From the NCBI GenBank assembly GCA_963699495.1, contig CAVOUB010000008.1, positions 124,001 to 188,000 on the forward strand: a stretch of 64,000 nt of DNA, given 5' to 3'. Source of the DNA: JAIBJN01 sp963699495 (lineage in GTDB: Bacteria; Actinomycetota; Thermoleophilia; Gaiellales; Gaiellaceae). Positions 35,129 through 43,167 of the stretch are shown piece after piece (within the stretch, counting starts at the first letter, position 1; each line of letters starts with the position of its first letter). Under the pieces are notes generated by a model. That model was given only the letters and a program-made list of their open reading frames with translations, did no database searches and was not told the origin of the DNA. The translations under genes and the position numbers were made by a program.

Positions 35129-36327
35129 CAGTAGGTCCCGCCGGTCGCCGGAGCGGGCTCCCCCGGGCGCACCGTACTGCGGACCGGCGGCAGGAGCAGC
35201 GTCAGCACGATGCACAGAGCCGGGCCCAGCGCCGTCACCAGCACGGCTGCCTGGAGGTCGAGGGCGTCCGCGACGGCGCCGAGCCCGACGGCGGCAACGC
35301 CGCCCAGCCCGATGGCGAGCCCGATGGAGAGCCCCGAGGCCATGCCTACGCGCCCGGGCATGTACTCCTGGCTCATGACGAGGCTGACGCTGAACGTCCC
35401 GATGACGGCCATCCCGGCGAGGAAGAGCGCAACGACCCCGACCGCGCCTCCGACGAGCACGTAGGTGGCGATCAGCGGCGGTGAGACGATGAAGCTGCCG
35501 AGGAGCACTTGGCGGCGGCCGATGCGGTCGGCGAGCGGCCCGCCGAGGAGCGTGCCGATGGCGCCTGCGAAGAGAAAGAGCGCCAGCAGGCGCGTGCCGT
35601 ACGCGGCGCTGTTCCCTCGCGAGATCTCGTACAGGGGAACGAACGTGAACAGGCCCATGTGCGCGAGGCTCCGCAGTCCCACGATGGCGAGCAGCATCAC
35701 GGTCCCGTGCCAGTTATTGCCGGCCGCGGAGCGCTGAGCCTGCGCAACCTTGTCGGGCGCGAACCGCGCGAGGTGGGGAAGGGCGAAGAGGAGCAGCGCG
35801 GCAACGATCAGGCCGGGAAGGGCAATGAAGACCCCGCCGTCCAGGCCGAGGCCGAGCGTGATGACGAAGAACGACGCCAGGAGCGGGCCGAGCGCGAACC
35901 CGATGTTGCCGCCGACGGAGAAGAGGGACATCCCGCTCGCACGACGCATCCCGCTGACGTAGCTGGCGAACTTCGACCCCTCCGGATGGTACGCGGCGAC
36001 GCCCAGCCCGGAGGCCAGCACGCCGAGCATGACGAGCCCATAGCTGGGGGCGATGGAGGCGAACGCGATGCCGATTCCCGCCAGCGCGACGCCGGCCGGC
36101 AGCAGCCAGAGCGCCCCGCGGGCGTCCGACCAGAAGCCGAACGCGGGCTGGATGATCGACGAGCTGATCGTGGCCCCGAGAACGAGCGCGCCGACCATCG
36201 TGTAGGACAGGTCGAAGCGGATCGTCAAGAACGGCAGGAGTGCCGGCAGCGATCCCTGGGCGAGATCCGTGGCCAGGTGGCCCGAGGAGAGGGCGGTCAT
36301 GCCCTTGGAATCGACGCCTGCGTGCAT
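35128..36327 (-). CDS. MFS transporter, fosmidomycin-resistance (FSR) type
   Basis: Twelve-helix efflux transporter of 399 aa from the start at 36327 (MHAGVDSKGMTALSSGH); an internal ATG at 36300 is an alternative. The FSR-type N-terminus LATDLAQGSLPALLPFL, the motif AYHPEGSKFASYVSG and the cytoplasmic loop GPLADRIGRRQVLLGS are visible. The family exports fosmidomycin-like and other hydrophobic compounds; the natural substrate here is unknown. A hairpin lies 27 nt upstream of the start. The gene is coupled to the SCP2 gene. Confidence 0.85.
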   Translation of the reverse strand: MHAGVDSKGMTALSSGHLATDLAQGSLPALLPFLTIRFDLSYTMVGALVLGATISSSIIQPAFGFWSDARGALWLLPAGVALAGIGIAFASIAPSYGLVMLGVLASGLGVAAYHPEGSKFASYVSGMRRASGMSLFSVGGNIGFALGPLLASFFVITLGLGLDGGVFIALPGLIVAALLLFALPHLARFAPDKVAQAQRSAAGNNWHGTVMLLAIVGLRSLAHMGLFTFVPLYEISRGNSAAYGTRLLALFLFAGAIGTLLGGPLADRIGRRQVLLGSFIVSPPLIATYVLVGGAVGVVALFLAGMAVIGTFSVSLVMSQEYMPGRVGMASGLSIGLAIGLGGVAAVGLGAVADALDLQAAVLVTALGPALCIVLTLLLPPVRSTVRPGEPAPATGGTY

Positions 36328-36353
36328 GTGGCCGAACGTTACCCTCGTACGAA

Positions 36354-36378
36354 GAAGCCCTCCGAGGAGGAGGGCTTC
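36354..36378 (-). promoter_or_regulatory. Hairpin in the 5' leader of the MFS gene
   Basis: GAAGCCCTCC (36354-36363) pairs perfectly with GGAGGGCTTC (36369-36378) around a 5-nt loop. On the minus strand it is followed by TTCG, then the MFS start 27 nt away. A TATAGA box lies further upstream on that strand. It could be an attenuator or a translation-control hairpin. There is no real U-tract. Confidence 0.45.
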
Positions 36379-36537
36379 AGGGGAGAGGTATTCGCCCGCG
36401 GAGGGGAGGGTGCGGGCTGGGGGGAGAGGGTGGAGCTGCGCTCTCGCGCCTTCTCTATATCGGGTGCTCCGGCGGGACGGCCCATCCCTCGAACGGGGCA
36501 CCGCTCCCGGCCGCTCCGATAGCATCCCGCCTCGTTC

Positions 36538-38031
36538 ATGCAGATTGATGTCGTCGAGGCGCCGCCCGGGGGGGTCGAGGCCGACGTCCTCGCCTTCGCC
36601 GTTCGCGACCCCGTTGAGCTCTCTGCCGCGGCGCAGGGTCTCGACCGGCTGGTCGAGGGCCGGCTGGCCCGGCTGATCGAGACGGGCGAGCTCAGGGGAG
36701 ACGAGGGCCGGGTGACCCTGCTGCACGGAGACGGCCGCGTGGCCGCCGAGCGGATCGGCGCCGTCGGCCTCGGCAGCCGCACGCTCGACGCCGACCGCCT
36801 TCGCACCGCAGCGGCGCAGGTAGCAGCGCGAACCGTGGACGTCGGCGGCACGACCGTGGCCTGGGTCGTCGAGGAGAACGGCCTGCCACCGGCGGAACAA
36901 GGGCAGGCGATCGTGGACGGAGTCGTCCTCGGCCCGTACGAGAACGGCCGCTGGAAGACGGAGGACGACCGGCACGGCGAGATCGAGCGCCTCGTTCTCT
37001 GCGGGCCCGCCGCCGCAGCTGCAAGAGAGACCGCCGCGCGCGCCAACGTTGCCGCGGCCTGGGCCAACCGCTGCCGCGACATGGTGAACGCCCCCGCGAA
37101 CGAGCTCACCCCGGAGAGCCTGGCCGCCTGGGCCGAGGAGATCGCGGGCGGCAGCGAGCACATCCGCTTCGAGGCGCTCGGGCACGACGAGATCCGTGCA
37201 GCCGGCATGGGCGCGTTCGCAGCCGTGAGCCAGGGAAGCCACAACCCGCCGAGATTGATCACGCTCGCCTACGAGCCGCCGGAGCCCGCCCGGGCAGACT
37301 TCCGCCTCGGCCTCGTAGGGAAGGCGATCACGTTCGACGCCGGCGGCCTCTCGCTCAAGCCCGCCTACCGCCTGGACGAGATGAAGTCGGACATGGGGGG
37401 CGGCGGCGCGGTGCTCGCGGCGACGGGCGCGATCGCGGAGCTCGGCCTGCCCGTCCGGATCCTGACGGTCGTCCCCTCCTGCGAGAACCTTCCCAGCGGC
37501 CACGCCTTCCGCCCGGGCGACATCGTCACCTCGCTCAGCGGCAAGACGATCGAGATCTCCAACACCGACGCCGAGGGGCGCCTGATCCTCGCCGACGCGC
37601 TCTGGTACGCACGCGAGTCGGGCGCGACGCATCTGCTCGACCTCGCCACCCTGACCGGCGGCATCGTCGTGGCCATGGGCGACCTCTACGCCGGGCTCTT
37701 CGGGAACGACGAGCAGTGGAGCGCCGAGATCGAGGCCGCGGCCGAGGCGAGCGGCGACCACGCCTGGCGCCTCCCGCTGCACGAGCGCTACCACCGCTAC
37801 AACGACTCGGCCTTCGCCGACCTGAAGAACTCGTCCGACTACCGCCAGGCCTCACCGATCCTGGCCGCCGCGTTCCTGGAGACGTTCGCGGGCGAGGGCC
37901 CGTGGGCGCACCTCGACATCGCCGGCACCGCCTACCTCGAGCGCGGCCGGGGCGATTACTACTCCCGCCTGGGCGCGACCGGCTACGGCGTCCGGCTCCT
38001 GGCGGAGCTGGCACGCCGCCTGTCCTCGTGA
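36538..38031 (+). CDS. pepA: Leucyl aminopeptidase (M17)
   Basis: Cytosolic dinuclear-metal exopeptidase that removes N-terminal residues. The 497-aa length is typical. The C-terminal catalytic domain shows GLVGKAITFDAGGLSLKP (metal and catalytic Lys), DEMKSDMGGGGAV, and the diagnostic NTDAEGRLILADAL. NDSAFADLKNSS and GPWAHLDIAGTAY follow. The N-terminal domain is poorly conserved, as usual. The ATG start at 36538 gives MQIDVVEAPPGG. It lies 8 nt upstream of an acyl-CoA dehydrogenase gene, probably one transcript. Confidence 0.94.
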   Translation: MQIDVVEAPPGGVEADVLAFAVRDPVELSAAAQGLDRLVEGRLARLIETGELRGDEGRVTLLHGDGRVAAERIGAVGLGSRTLDADRLRTAAAQVAARTVDVGGTTVAWVVEENGLPPAEQGQAIVDGVVLGPYENGRWKTEDDRHGEIERLVLCGPAAAAARETAARANVAAAWANRCRDMVNAPANELTPESLAAWAEEIAGGSEHIRFEALGHDEIRAAGMGAFAAVSQGSHNPPRLITLAYEPPEPARADFRLGLVGKAITFDAGGLSLKPAYRLDEMKSDMGGGGAVLAATGAIAELGLPVRILTVVPSCENLPSGHAFRPGDIVTSLSGKTIEISNTDAEGRLILADALWYARESGATHLLDLATLTGGIVVAMGDLYAGLFGNDEQWSAEIEAAAEASGDHAWRLPLHERYHRYNDSAFADLKNSSDYRQASPILAAAFLETFAGEGPWAHLDIAGTAYLERGRGDYYSRLGATGYGVRLLAELARRLSS

Positions 38032-38039
38032 CCCGCTAG

Positions 38040-39173
38040 ATGGACTTCGACCTCTCCGACGAGCACGAGCTGCTGCGCGGCACCGTGCGGGCGTTCGCCG
38101 AGGAGCGGATCGCGCCCGTGGCGGAGGAGCTCGACCGCGAGCACCGGTTTCCGTACGAGATCGTCGCGGAGCTGGCCGAGCTGGGGCTCATGGGCATCCC
38201 CGTCCCCGAGGAGTACGGGGGCGCCGGGGGGGACACGCTCTCGTACGCCATCGCGATCGAGGAGCTGACCCGCATCGACTCGTCCGTGGCGATCACGGTG
38301 GCCGCACACACCTCGCTCGGCACGATGCCGTTCCTCCTCTTCGGCTCGGAGCAGCAGAAGCAGGAGTGGCTCCCGGACCTGGCCTCGGGCCGGAAGCTCG
38401 CCGCCTTCGGGCTCACCGAGCCCGGCGCGGGGTCGGACGCGGGAGCGACCCGCACCCGCGCAGAGCTCCGCGACGGCGACTGGGTGGTCAACGGCTCCAA
38501 GACCTTCATCACGAACGCCGGCACCGACCTGACCGCCTGCGTGACGATCACGGCGCGCACGGGTGAGGACGAGATCTCCAACCTGGTCGTCCCGAACGGC
38601 ACGCCGGGGTACGAGATCTCGGCGCCGATGCGGAAGCTGGGCTGGCGCGCCTCCGACACGCGCGAGCTCTCGTTCCAGGACTGCAGGGTGCCCGAGGGGA
38701 ACCTGCTCGGGCCGCGCGGCGCAGGCTTCAAGCAGTTCCTGGAGATCCTCGACGGCGGCCGCGTCTCCGTCGCCGCGATGGGCCTCGGCCTCGCGCAGGG
38801 CGCCTACGATCTGGCGACCGCCCACGCGCGAAACCGGGAGCAGTTCGGACGGCCGATCGCAAGCTTCCAGGCGGTGCAGTTCGCGCTCGCGGACATGGCC
38901 ACGGAGATCGAGGCGGGGCGCGGCCTCGTTTACAAGGCGTGCTGGCTGAAGGACCAGGGCCGCGAGTTCGCCAAGGAGGCGGCCATCGCCAAGCTCTACA
39001 CCGGCGAGCTCTCGAAGCGGGTCGCGGACAAGGCCCTCCAGATCCACGGCGGCTACGGCTTCATGGACGAGTACCCGATCTCGCGCCTCTACCGCGACCA
39101 GAAGGTGCTGGAGATCGGAGAGGGGACGAACGAAGTCCAGCGGATGGTGATCGCGCGGCACCTGGGGCTCTAG
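38040..39173 (+). CDS. Acyl-CoA dehydrogenase
   Basis: FAD enzyme that makes the alpha-beta double bond in acyl-CoA. The 377-aa protein shows the flavin/substrate motifs AFGLTEPGAGSDAGA and KTFITNAGTD, and the C-terminal QIHGGYGFMDEYPISRLYRD with catalytic Glu in EIGEGTNEVQR. The pattern is that of short-chain or isovaleryl/branched-chain enzymes. With mccA/mccB upstream it may oxidise isovaleryl-CoA or a short-chain substrate, but exact specificity cannot be assigned. A second member lies at 59825-61000. Confidence 0.93.
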   Translation: MDFDLSDEHELLRGTVRAFAEERIAPVAEELDREHRFPYEIVAELAELGLMGIPVPEEYGGAGGDTLSYAIAIEELTRIDSSVAITVAAHTSLGTMPFLLFGSEQQKQEWLPDLASGRKLAAFGLTEPGAGSDAGATRTRAELRDGDWVVNGSKTFITNAGTDLTACVTITARTGEDEISNLVVPNGTPGYEISAPMRKLGWRASDTRELSFQDCRVPEGNLLGPRGAGFKQFLEILDGGRVSVAAMGLGLAQGAYDLATAHARNREQFGRPIASFQAVQFALADMATEIEAGRGLVYKACWLKDQGREFAKEAAIAKLYTGELSKRVADKALQIHGGYGFMDEYPISRLYRDQKVLEIGEGTNEVQRMVIARHLGL

Positions 39174-39184
39174 GCCAGCGTGAG

Positions 39185-40252
39185 CTGAACCGGGCGCTGC
39201 TGGAGCGCCAGCAGCTCCTTCGCCGCGAGCCGCGGCCGGCCGCGGAGGTGATCGAGCGCCTCGTCGGGATGCAGGCCCAGGTTCCCCGGGATCCGTACGT
39301 CGCGCTCTGGTCGCGGATCGAGGGCTTCCGGCCCGAGGAGCTCGAGGAGCTGGTCGCCGGGCGGGAGGCCGTCCGCATGACGCTGATGCGCGGGACGATC
39401 CACCTCGTCACAGCGCGCGACGCCCTCGCGCTGCGTCCGCCCCTCGACGCCGTGATGGCCCGGCTGTTCCGGAGCGGGAGCCCGTTCGGGCGCCGGCTGG
39501 GCGACGCGGACGTGGACGAGATCGTCGCTGCCGGCCGCGCGCTCGCCGAGCAGGCGCCGTGCACGCGCGCAGAGCTTCGCAGGCTCCTCGGTGAGCGCTG
39601 GCCCGGCCGGGACGCCGAGGCGATGGCCTACGCGATCGCCTACCTCGTCCCGCTGGTCCAGGTGCCGCCGCGCGGGCTCTGGAGCCGCAGCGGCCGGCCG
39701 GCGTGGGCGACGGTCGAGTCCTGGCTCGGCCGCCCGCTGGAGGCCGACTCGTCGCCCGATCGTGCGGTGCTGCGCTACCTGGCAGCGTTCGGGCCCGCCA
39801 GCAGCAAGGACGTGGCTGCCTGGTCGGGCCTGACGGGCGTCCGCGAGGTGCTGGACCGCGTGCGAGGTGATCTGCGCACCTTCCGCGACGAGAGCGGGGT
39901 CGAGCTCTTCGATCTGCCCGGCGCGCCCCTCCCCGATCCCGACACTCCTGCCCCCGTGCGCTTCCTGCCCGAGTACGACAACGTCTTCCTCTCCCACGCC
40001 GACCGCTCTCGGATCGTCGACCCGGACGACCGGCCACGGCTCGGCTTCGGTGACGGTCGCTTCTTCTCGCCGGTGCTGATCGGCGGCTTCGTCCGGGCCG
40101 TGTGGCGGCACGAGGGCGTTGCTCTGCTGGTCAAGCCGGCGAGCCGGCTCTCCAGGAAGGACGCCGCTGCGGTGACGGCCGAGGGCCGCCGGCTGCTCGG
40201 GCTCCTCGCCCCTGACGCACAGGAGCGCGAGGTCCGCATACTCCCGGAGTGA
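39185..40252 (+). CDS. Winged-helix DNA-binding domain protein (HTH_42/DUF1006 family), start uncertain
   Basis: About 355 aa, matching winged-helix proteins related to the YcaQ/AlkX group. Recognisable are LVGMQAQVPRDPYVALWSRI near the N-terminus, RGTIHLVTARDAL, FGPASSKDVAAWSGL (a winged-helix segment), LPEYDNVFLSHADRSRIV, and a C-terminal alpha/beta region. Some family members bind or repair damaged DNA. No ATG, GTG or TTG is available at the expected N-terminus; I place the start at CTG 39185. A one-base loss near 39187 would instead allow GTG 39180, and GTG 39248 would truncate the family N-terminus. The stop overlaps the next gene. Confidence 0.75.
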   Translation: MNRALLERQQLLRREPRPAAEVIERLVGMQAQVPRDPYVALWSRIEGFRPEELEELVAGREAVRMTLMRGTIHLVTARDALALRPPLDAVMARLFRSGSPFGRRLGDADVDEIVAAGRALAEQAPCTRAELRRLLGERWPGRDAEAMAYAIAYLVPLVQVPPRGLWSRSGRPAWATVESWLGRPLEADSSPDRAVLRYLAAFGPASSKDVAAWSGLTGVREVLDRVRGDLRTFRDESGVELFDLPGAPLPDPDTPAPVRFLPEYDNVFLSHADRSRIVDPDDRPRLGFGDGRFFSPVLIGGFVRAVWRHEGVALLVKPASRLSRKDAAAVTAEGRRLLGLLAPDAQEREVRILPE

Positions 40253-40917
40253 CCGGCCGGCTCTACGCGGGCGCCTCCGGCTTCTCCTACCCGTCCTGGC
40301 GCGGCGGCTTCTACCCGGTCGACGCGAAGCCGGACACCTTCCTGCGCCGCTACGCCGAGCGCGTCAACGCGGTCGAGCTCAACAACACGTTCTACCGCGT
40401 GCCGGAGGAGGACCAGTTCGACCGCTGGGCCGCGCAGGTCCCGGACGGGTTCCGCTTCGCCGTGACGACGAGCCGGCGGCTGACGTCCTTCGGACGCGTC
40501 GAGGGCGTGGACGGGTTCTGCCGCATGGCGCGCCGCCTCGGCGACCGGCTCGGCCCGCTGCGCGTCAAGGTGCCGCAGGCGCGCGACGACGGGTTCCTGC
40601 GGCTCCTCCTGGACGCGCTCGACCCCGAGGTGCCGGTCGCCCTCGACTTCCGCCACGACTCCTGGGACGACCCCGAGGTCACGGCGCGGCTGGACGAGCG
40701 GGGAGTGGCCCGCGCCGGGGCCTGGGACGGCGCCGCCGCCTTCCGCTACCTGCGCCTGCGTGAGCCGCCGTACGACGAGGCGGCGCTGGCCGCGCAGGCG
40801 GCCGAGATCCGGCCGCTCCTGGACGGCGGCATCGACGTCTACGCGTTCTTCCGCCACGAGGACGAGCCCACGGCCCCGCTCTATGCCGAGCGGCTCCTCG
40901 AGCTGGCCGAGGAGTAG
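40249..40917 (+). CDS. DUF72 family protein
   Basis: A 222-aa TIM-barrel-like protein of the DUF72 (YecE) family. Signatures are LYAGASGFSYPSWRGGFYP, FLRRYAERVNAVELNNTFYRVP, FRFAVTTSRRLT and the C-terminal DVYAFFRHEDEPTAPLYAERL. Biochemical activity is not established. The GTG start at 40249 overlaps the winged-helix gene stop by 4 nt, so the two are coupled; a DNA-related role for both is possible but unproven. Confidence 0.9.
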   Translation: MTGRLYAGASGFSYPSWRGGFYPVDAKPDTFLRRYAERVNAVELNNTFYRVPEEDQFDRWAAQVPDGFRFAVTTSRRLTSFGRVEGVDGFCRMARRLGDRLGPLRVKVPQARDDGFLRLLLDALDPEVPVALDFRHDSWDDPEVTARLDERGVARAGAWDGAAAFRYLRLREPPYDEAALAAQAAEIRPLLDGGIDVYAFFRHEDEPTAPLYAERLLELAEE

Positions 40918-40920
40918 GCT
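40915..40920 (+). promoter_or_regulatory. -10 box TAGGCT embedded in the stop of the DUF72 gene
   Basis: TAGGCT begins with the TAG stop codon of the DUF72 gene and ends 9 nt before the ATG at 40930, the spacing expected for a leaderless or near-leaderless mRNA. Confidence 0.35.
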
Positions 40921-40929
40921 GTCGGCGCG

Positions 40930-41295
40930 ATGAGCGGACGGCCCGAGGTGATCGTGGACGTCGTCTTCGAGGACGGCCTCTTCTTCCTCGCCGTCCGGAA
41001 CATCGGCGACCGGCCCGCGCTCGACGTGAAGACGACCTTCAACCGCAAGCTCGTCGGGCTCGGCGGGACGAAGGATGTCGCCGCGCTCGCGCTCTTCCGC
41101 AACATCCCCTTCCTCGCGCCCGGGAAGGAGATCCGGACGCTGCTCGACTCCGCCCCCTCCTGGTTCGGACGGGCGCGCTCGAACGTGATCACCGCCCGCG
41201 TCGCCTATGCCGACCCGGAGAAGAAGCCCTACAAGGGCACGATGACGCACGACCTCGAGATCTACCGCGAGCTCGCCTACCCGAGAGGAGCCTGA
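40930..41295 (+). CDS. Hypothetical 121-aa protein upstream of a tail-tube gene
   Basis: A soluble 121-aa protein with no signal or membrane segment. Alternating hydrophobic strands (EVIVDVVFEDGLFFLAVRNIG, ALDVKTTFNRKLVGLGG) suggest an Ig-like or CARDB-type beta sandwich. Its stop lies 1 nt before the ATG of the tail-tube-like gene, so the two are probably co-transcribed and functionally linked. I do not recognise the family. A tail-associated or scaffold role is only an inference from position. Confidence 0.75.
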   Translation: MSGRPEVIVDVVFEDGLFFLAVRNIGDRPALDVKTTFNRKLVGLGGTKDVAALALFRNIPFLAPGKEIRTLLDSAPSWFGRARSNVITARVAYADPEKKPYKGTMTHDLEIYRELAYPRGA

Positions 41296-41296
41296 G

Positions 41297-41736
41297 ATGC
41301 CGTCGGCCCGCATACGATCCCTTCAAGAACTTCAGCTTCCTCGTCGAGATCGACGGCATACCGCCGCCGGCTTCACGAGCGTGAGCGGGCTCGCGGCCGA
41401 GGCGGAGGTGATCGAGTTCCACGACGGCGGAACGAGCTCACCTCCTCGCGCAAGCTCCCTGGCCGGCGTCGTACCCGAACGTGACGCTCAAGCGCGGCCT
41501 TACCGCCGATCGCCTATCTCTGGGACTGGTGGAGGACGATCGTGACCGGCTCCTTCTCGCGCCGCACCGTGGGGATCATCCTTCTCGACGACGCCGGCAA
41601 CCAGGTGCTGCGCTGGCACCTGCACAACGCCTGGATCGCCAGGATCGAGGTGTCGGAGCTCGACGCCTCGAGGGAAACGAGGTGGCCATCGAGACGATCG
41701 AGCTCGCCCACGAGGGGCTCGAGCTCGACGTCGTAG
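41297..41736 (+). pseudogene. T4 gp19-like contractile tail tube protein, multiply frameshifted
   Basis: Pieced across frames, the product reads as a tail/injection-system inner tube protein of about 145 aa. The N-terminus gives DPFKNFSFLVEIDGI, then GFTSVSGLAAEAEVIEFHDGG, YPNVTLKRGLT, RRTVGIILLDDAGNQ, RWHLHNAWIARIEVSELDA and GNEVAIETIELAHEGLEL. This is the family of phage T4 gp19 and of tubes in extracellular contractile injection systems. At least five frame changes occur (about 41312, 41358, 41410, 41515, 41670, and a final one to reach TAG 41734-41736). Either the gene is decayed or this stretch is badly sequenced. No sheath, baseplate or ATPase gene lies nearby. Confidence 0.75.
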
Positions 41737-41737
41737 C

Positions 41738-41974
41738 GTGGAAGACGATGCCCGGCTCCGCCCGTCCTGTGGGCATGTCGACCACGACATCACGCAACTC
41801 GCGCTCGCCCGGGCGCGGCAGGACGACCTCCTCCGCGACGCCGAGCGGCACCGCCTCGGCGCGGCCGCGCGCGGGAGCGGCCGGACTCCGGGAGCGCTTC
41901 GCCGCGCTCGCTGCACCGCGGCAGGCGCTGGCGCCGGGAAGCGCCGCGCGTGGCTCCGGCCGCGAAGTAGCTAG
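41738..41974 (+). CDS. Small helical protein after the tail-tube gene (frame may contain indels)
   Basis: A frame of 78 aa from GTG 41738, starting 1 nt after the tube-gene stop and ending at TAG 41972-41974. The convincing part is HDITQLALARARQDDLLRDAERHRL, shown here only by its first and last motifs: an amphipathic, Arg/Glu-rich helix. The C-terminal part looks better in another frame (LRERFAALAAPRQALA), so an indel is likely. The stop shares CTAG with the convergent ilvA gene, which fits the pattern of real genes in this window. Function unknown. Confidence 0.5.
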   Translation: MEDDARLRPSCGHVDHDITQLALARARQDDLLRDAERHRLGAAARGSGRTPGALRRARCTAAGAGAGKRRAWLRPRSS

Positions 41975-43167
41975 CGCAGCCGCTCGACCGCGTAGCCGCG
42001 CTCGTCCAGGCGGGAGAGGAGCTCCTCGCAGTGCTCCTCGTCGCGCATGACGAGGGTGAGCTCGATCTCGGTGCCCGTGACCGGCAGGTCCACCCCCTCG
42101 CGGTGGTGGTTGACCACGAGGACGTTCGCACGCTCGTCGGCGACGAGGGCGAGCAGGCCGGCGAGGCTCCCCGGCCGGTCGGTCACGCGCGTGCGCAGGA
42201 CGAGGTAGCGGCCCGCGCGGGTGAGGCCGTGGCGGAGGACTTCGATGAGCATGCTCGCGTCGATGTTGCCGCCGGAGAGAAGCGCGCAGGCCGCGCCCGC
42301 GCCGTCGACCTTTCCGGCGAGCAGCGCGGCGACGGAGGCCGCGCCCGCGCCCTCGACCGTGAGCTTGCAGCGCTCGCTGACGAGCAGGATCGCGCCCGCG
42401 ATCTCGGCGTCGGTGACCGTGACGACGCTCTCCAGCCTCCCGGCGAGCAGGCTCTGCGTCAGCTCGCCGGGCTGCTTCACGGCGATCCCGTCCGCGATCG
42501 TGTTCCCCGTGGGCGCCTGCCCGGCGAAGGGAGCGCACGCCGCCGCCTGGACTCCGACCAGCCCGATCTCCGGGCGCAGCTCCGTGAGCGCGAGCGCGAT
42601 GCCGGCCGCGAGCCCACCGCCGCCGATCGGGATGACCACCGTCTCGACGTCGCTGCCGAGCTGCTCGGCGAGCTCGAGGCCGAGCGTTCCCTGGCCGGCG
42701 AGGACGACCGGGTCCTCGAAGGCGTGGACGAAGGTCTCCCCCGCCTCGACCCGGTCCCTCGCGGCGGCCACCGCGTCGTCGAAGCCGTGGCCCGCGAGCA
42801 CGACCTCGGCGCCGTAGCTCCGCGTCGCCTCGACCTTCGCCGTCGGCGCGTCCTCCGGCATGAAGACGGTGGCCCGCACGCCGGACTCACGCGCCGCCCA
42901 CGCGACGGCCTGGCCGTGGTTCCCGGCGCTCGCCGTGACCACCCCCGCACCCCGCTCGGCGTCCGACAGCTTCGAGATCCGGTTGTAGGCGCCGCGGATC
43001 TTGAAGGAGCCGGTGCGCTGGAGATTCTCGGCCTTGAGCCAGACCGGTCGGCCGGAGAGGCGGCCCAGCGTCTCGGAGGAGAGGACCGGGGTCTCGCGCG
43101 CGACGCCGTGGAGCCGCTTTCGCGCCTCCTGGATCTCAGCGAGTGTGGGGCCCGTCGCCGTCGCCAT
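41971..43167 (-). CDS. ilvA: Threonine dehydratase (threonine ammonia-lyase) with ACT domain
   Basis: PLP enzyme converting threonine to 2-oxobutyrate, the first step toward isoleucine. The 398-aa protein has PLP Lys56 in GSFKIRGAYN, SAGNHGQAVAWAA, the phosphate loop IPIGGGGLAAG, and a single C-terminal ACT domain (about 325-398; LRTRVTDRPGSLAGLLALV). This length and single ACT domain match the shorter catabolic/biosynthetic type found in many actinobacteria. The ATG start at 43167 lies inside the end of meaB (32-nt overlap). Regulation by amino acids through ACT is likely. Confidence 0.93.
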   Translation of the reverse strand: MATATGPTLAEIQEARKRLHGVARETPVLSSETLGRLSGRPVWLKAENLQRTGSFKIRGAYNRISKLSDAERGAGVVTASAGNHGQAVAWAARESGVRATVFMPEDAPTAKVEATRSYGAEVVLAGHGFDDAVAAARDRVEAGETFVHAFEDPVVLAGQGTLGLELAEQLGSDVETVVIPIGGGGLAAGIALALTELRPEIGLVGVQAAACAPFAGQAPTGNTIADGIAVKQPGELTQSLLAGRLESVVTVTDAEIAGAILLVSERCKLTVEGAGAASVAALLAGKVDGAGAACALLSGGNIDASMLIEVLRHGLTRAGRYLVLRTRVTDRPGSLAGLLALVADERANVLVVNHHREGVDLPVTGTEIELTLVMRDEEHCEELLSRLDERGYAVERLR

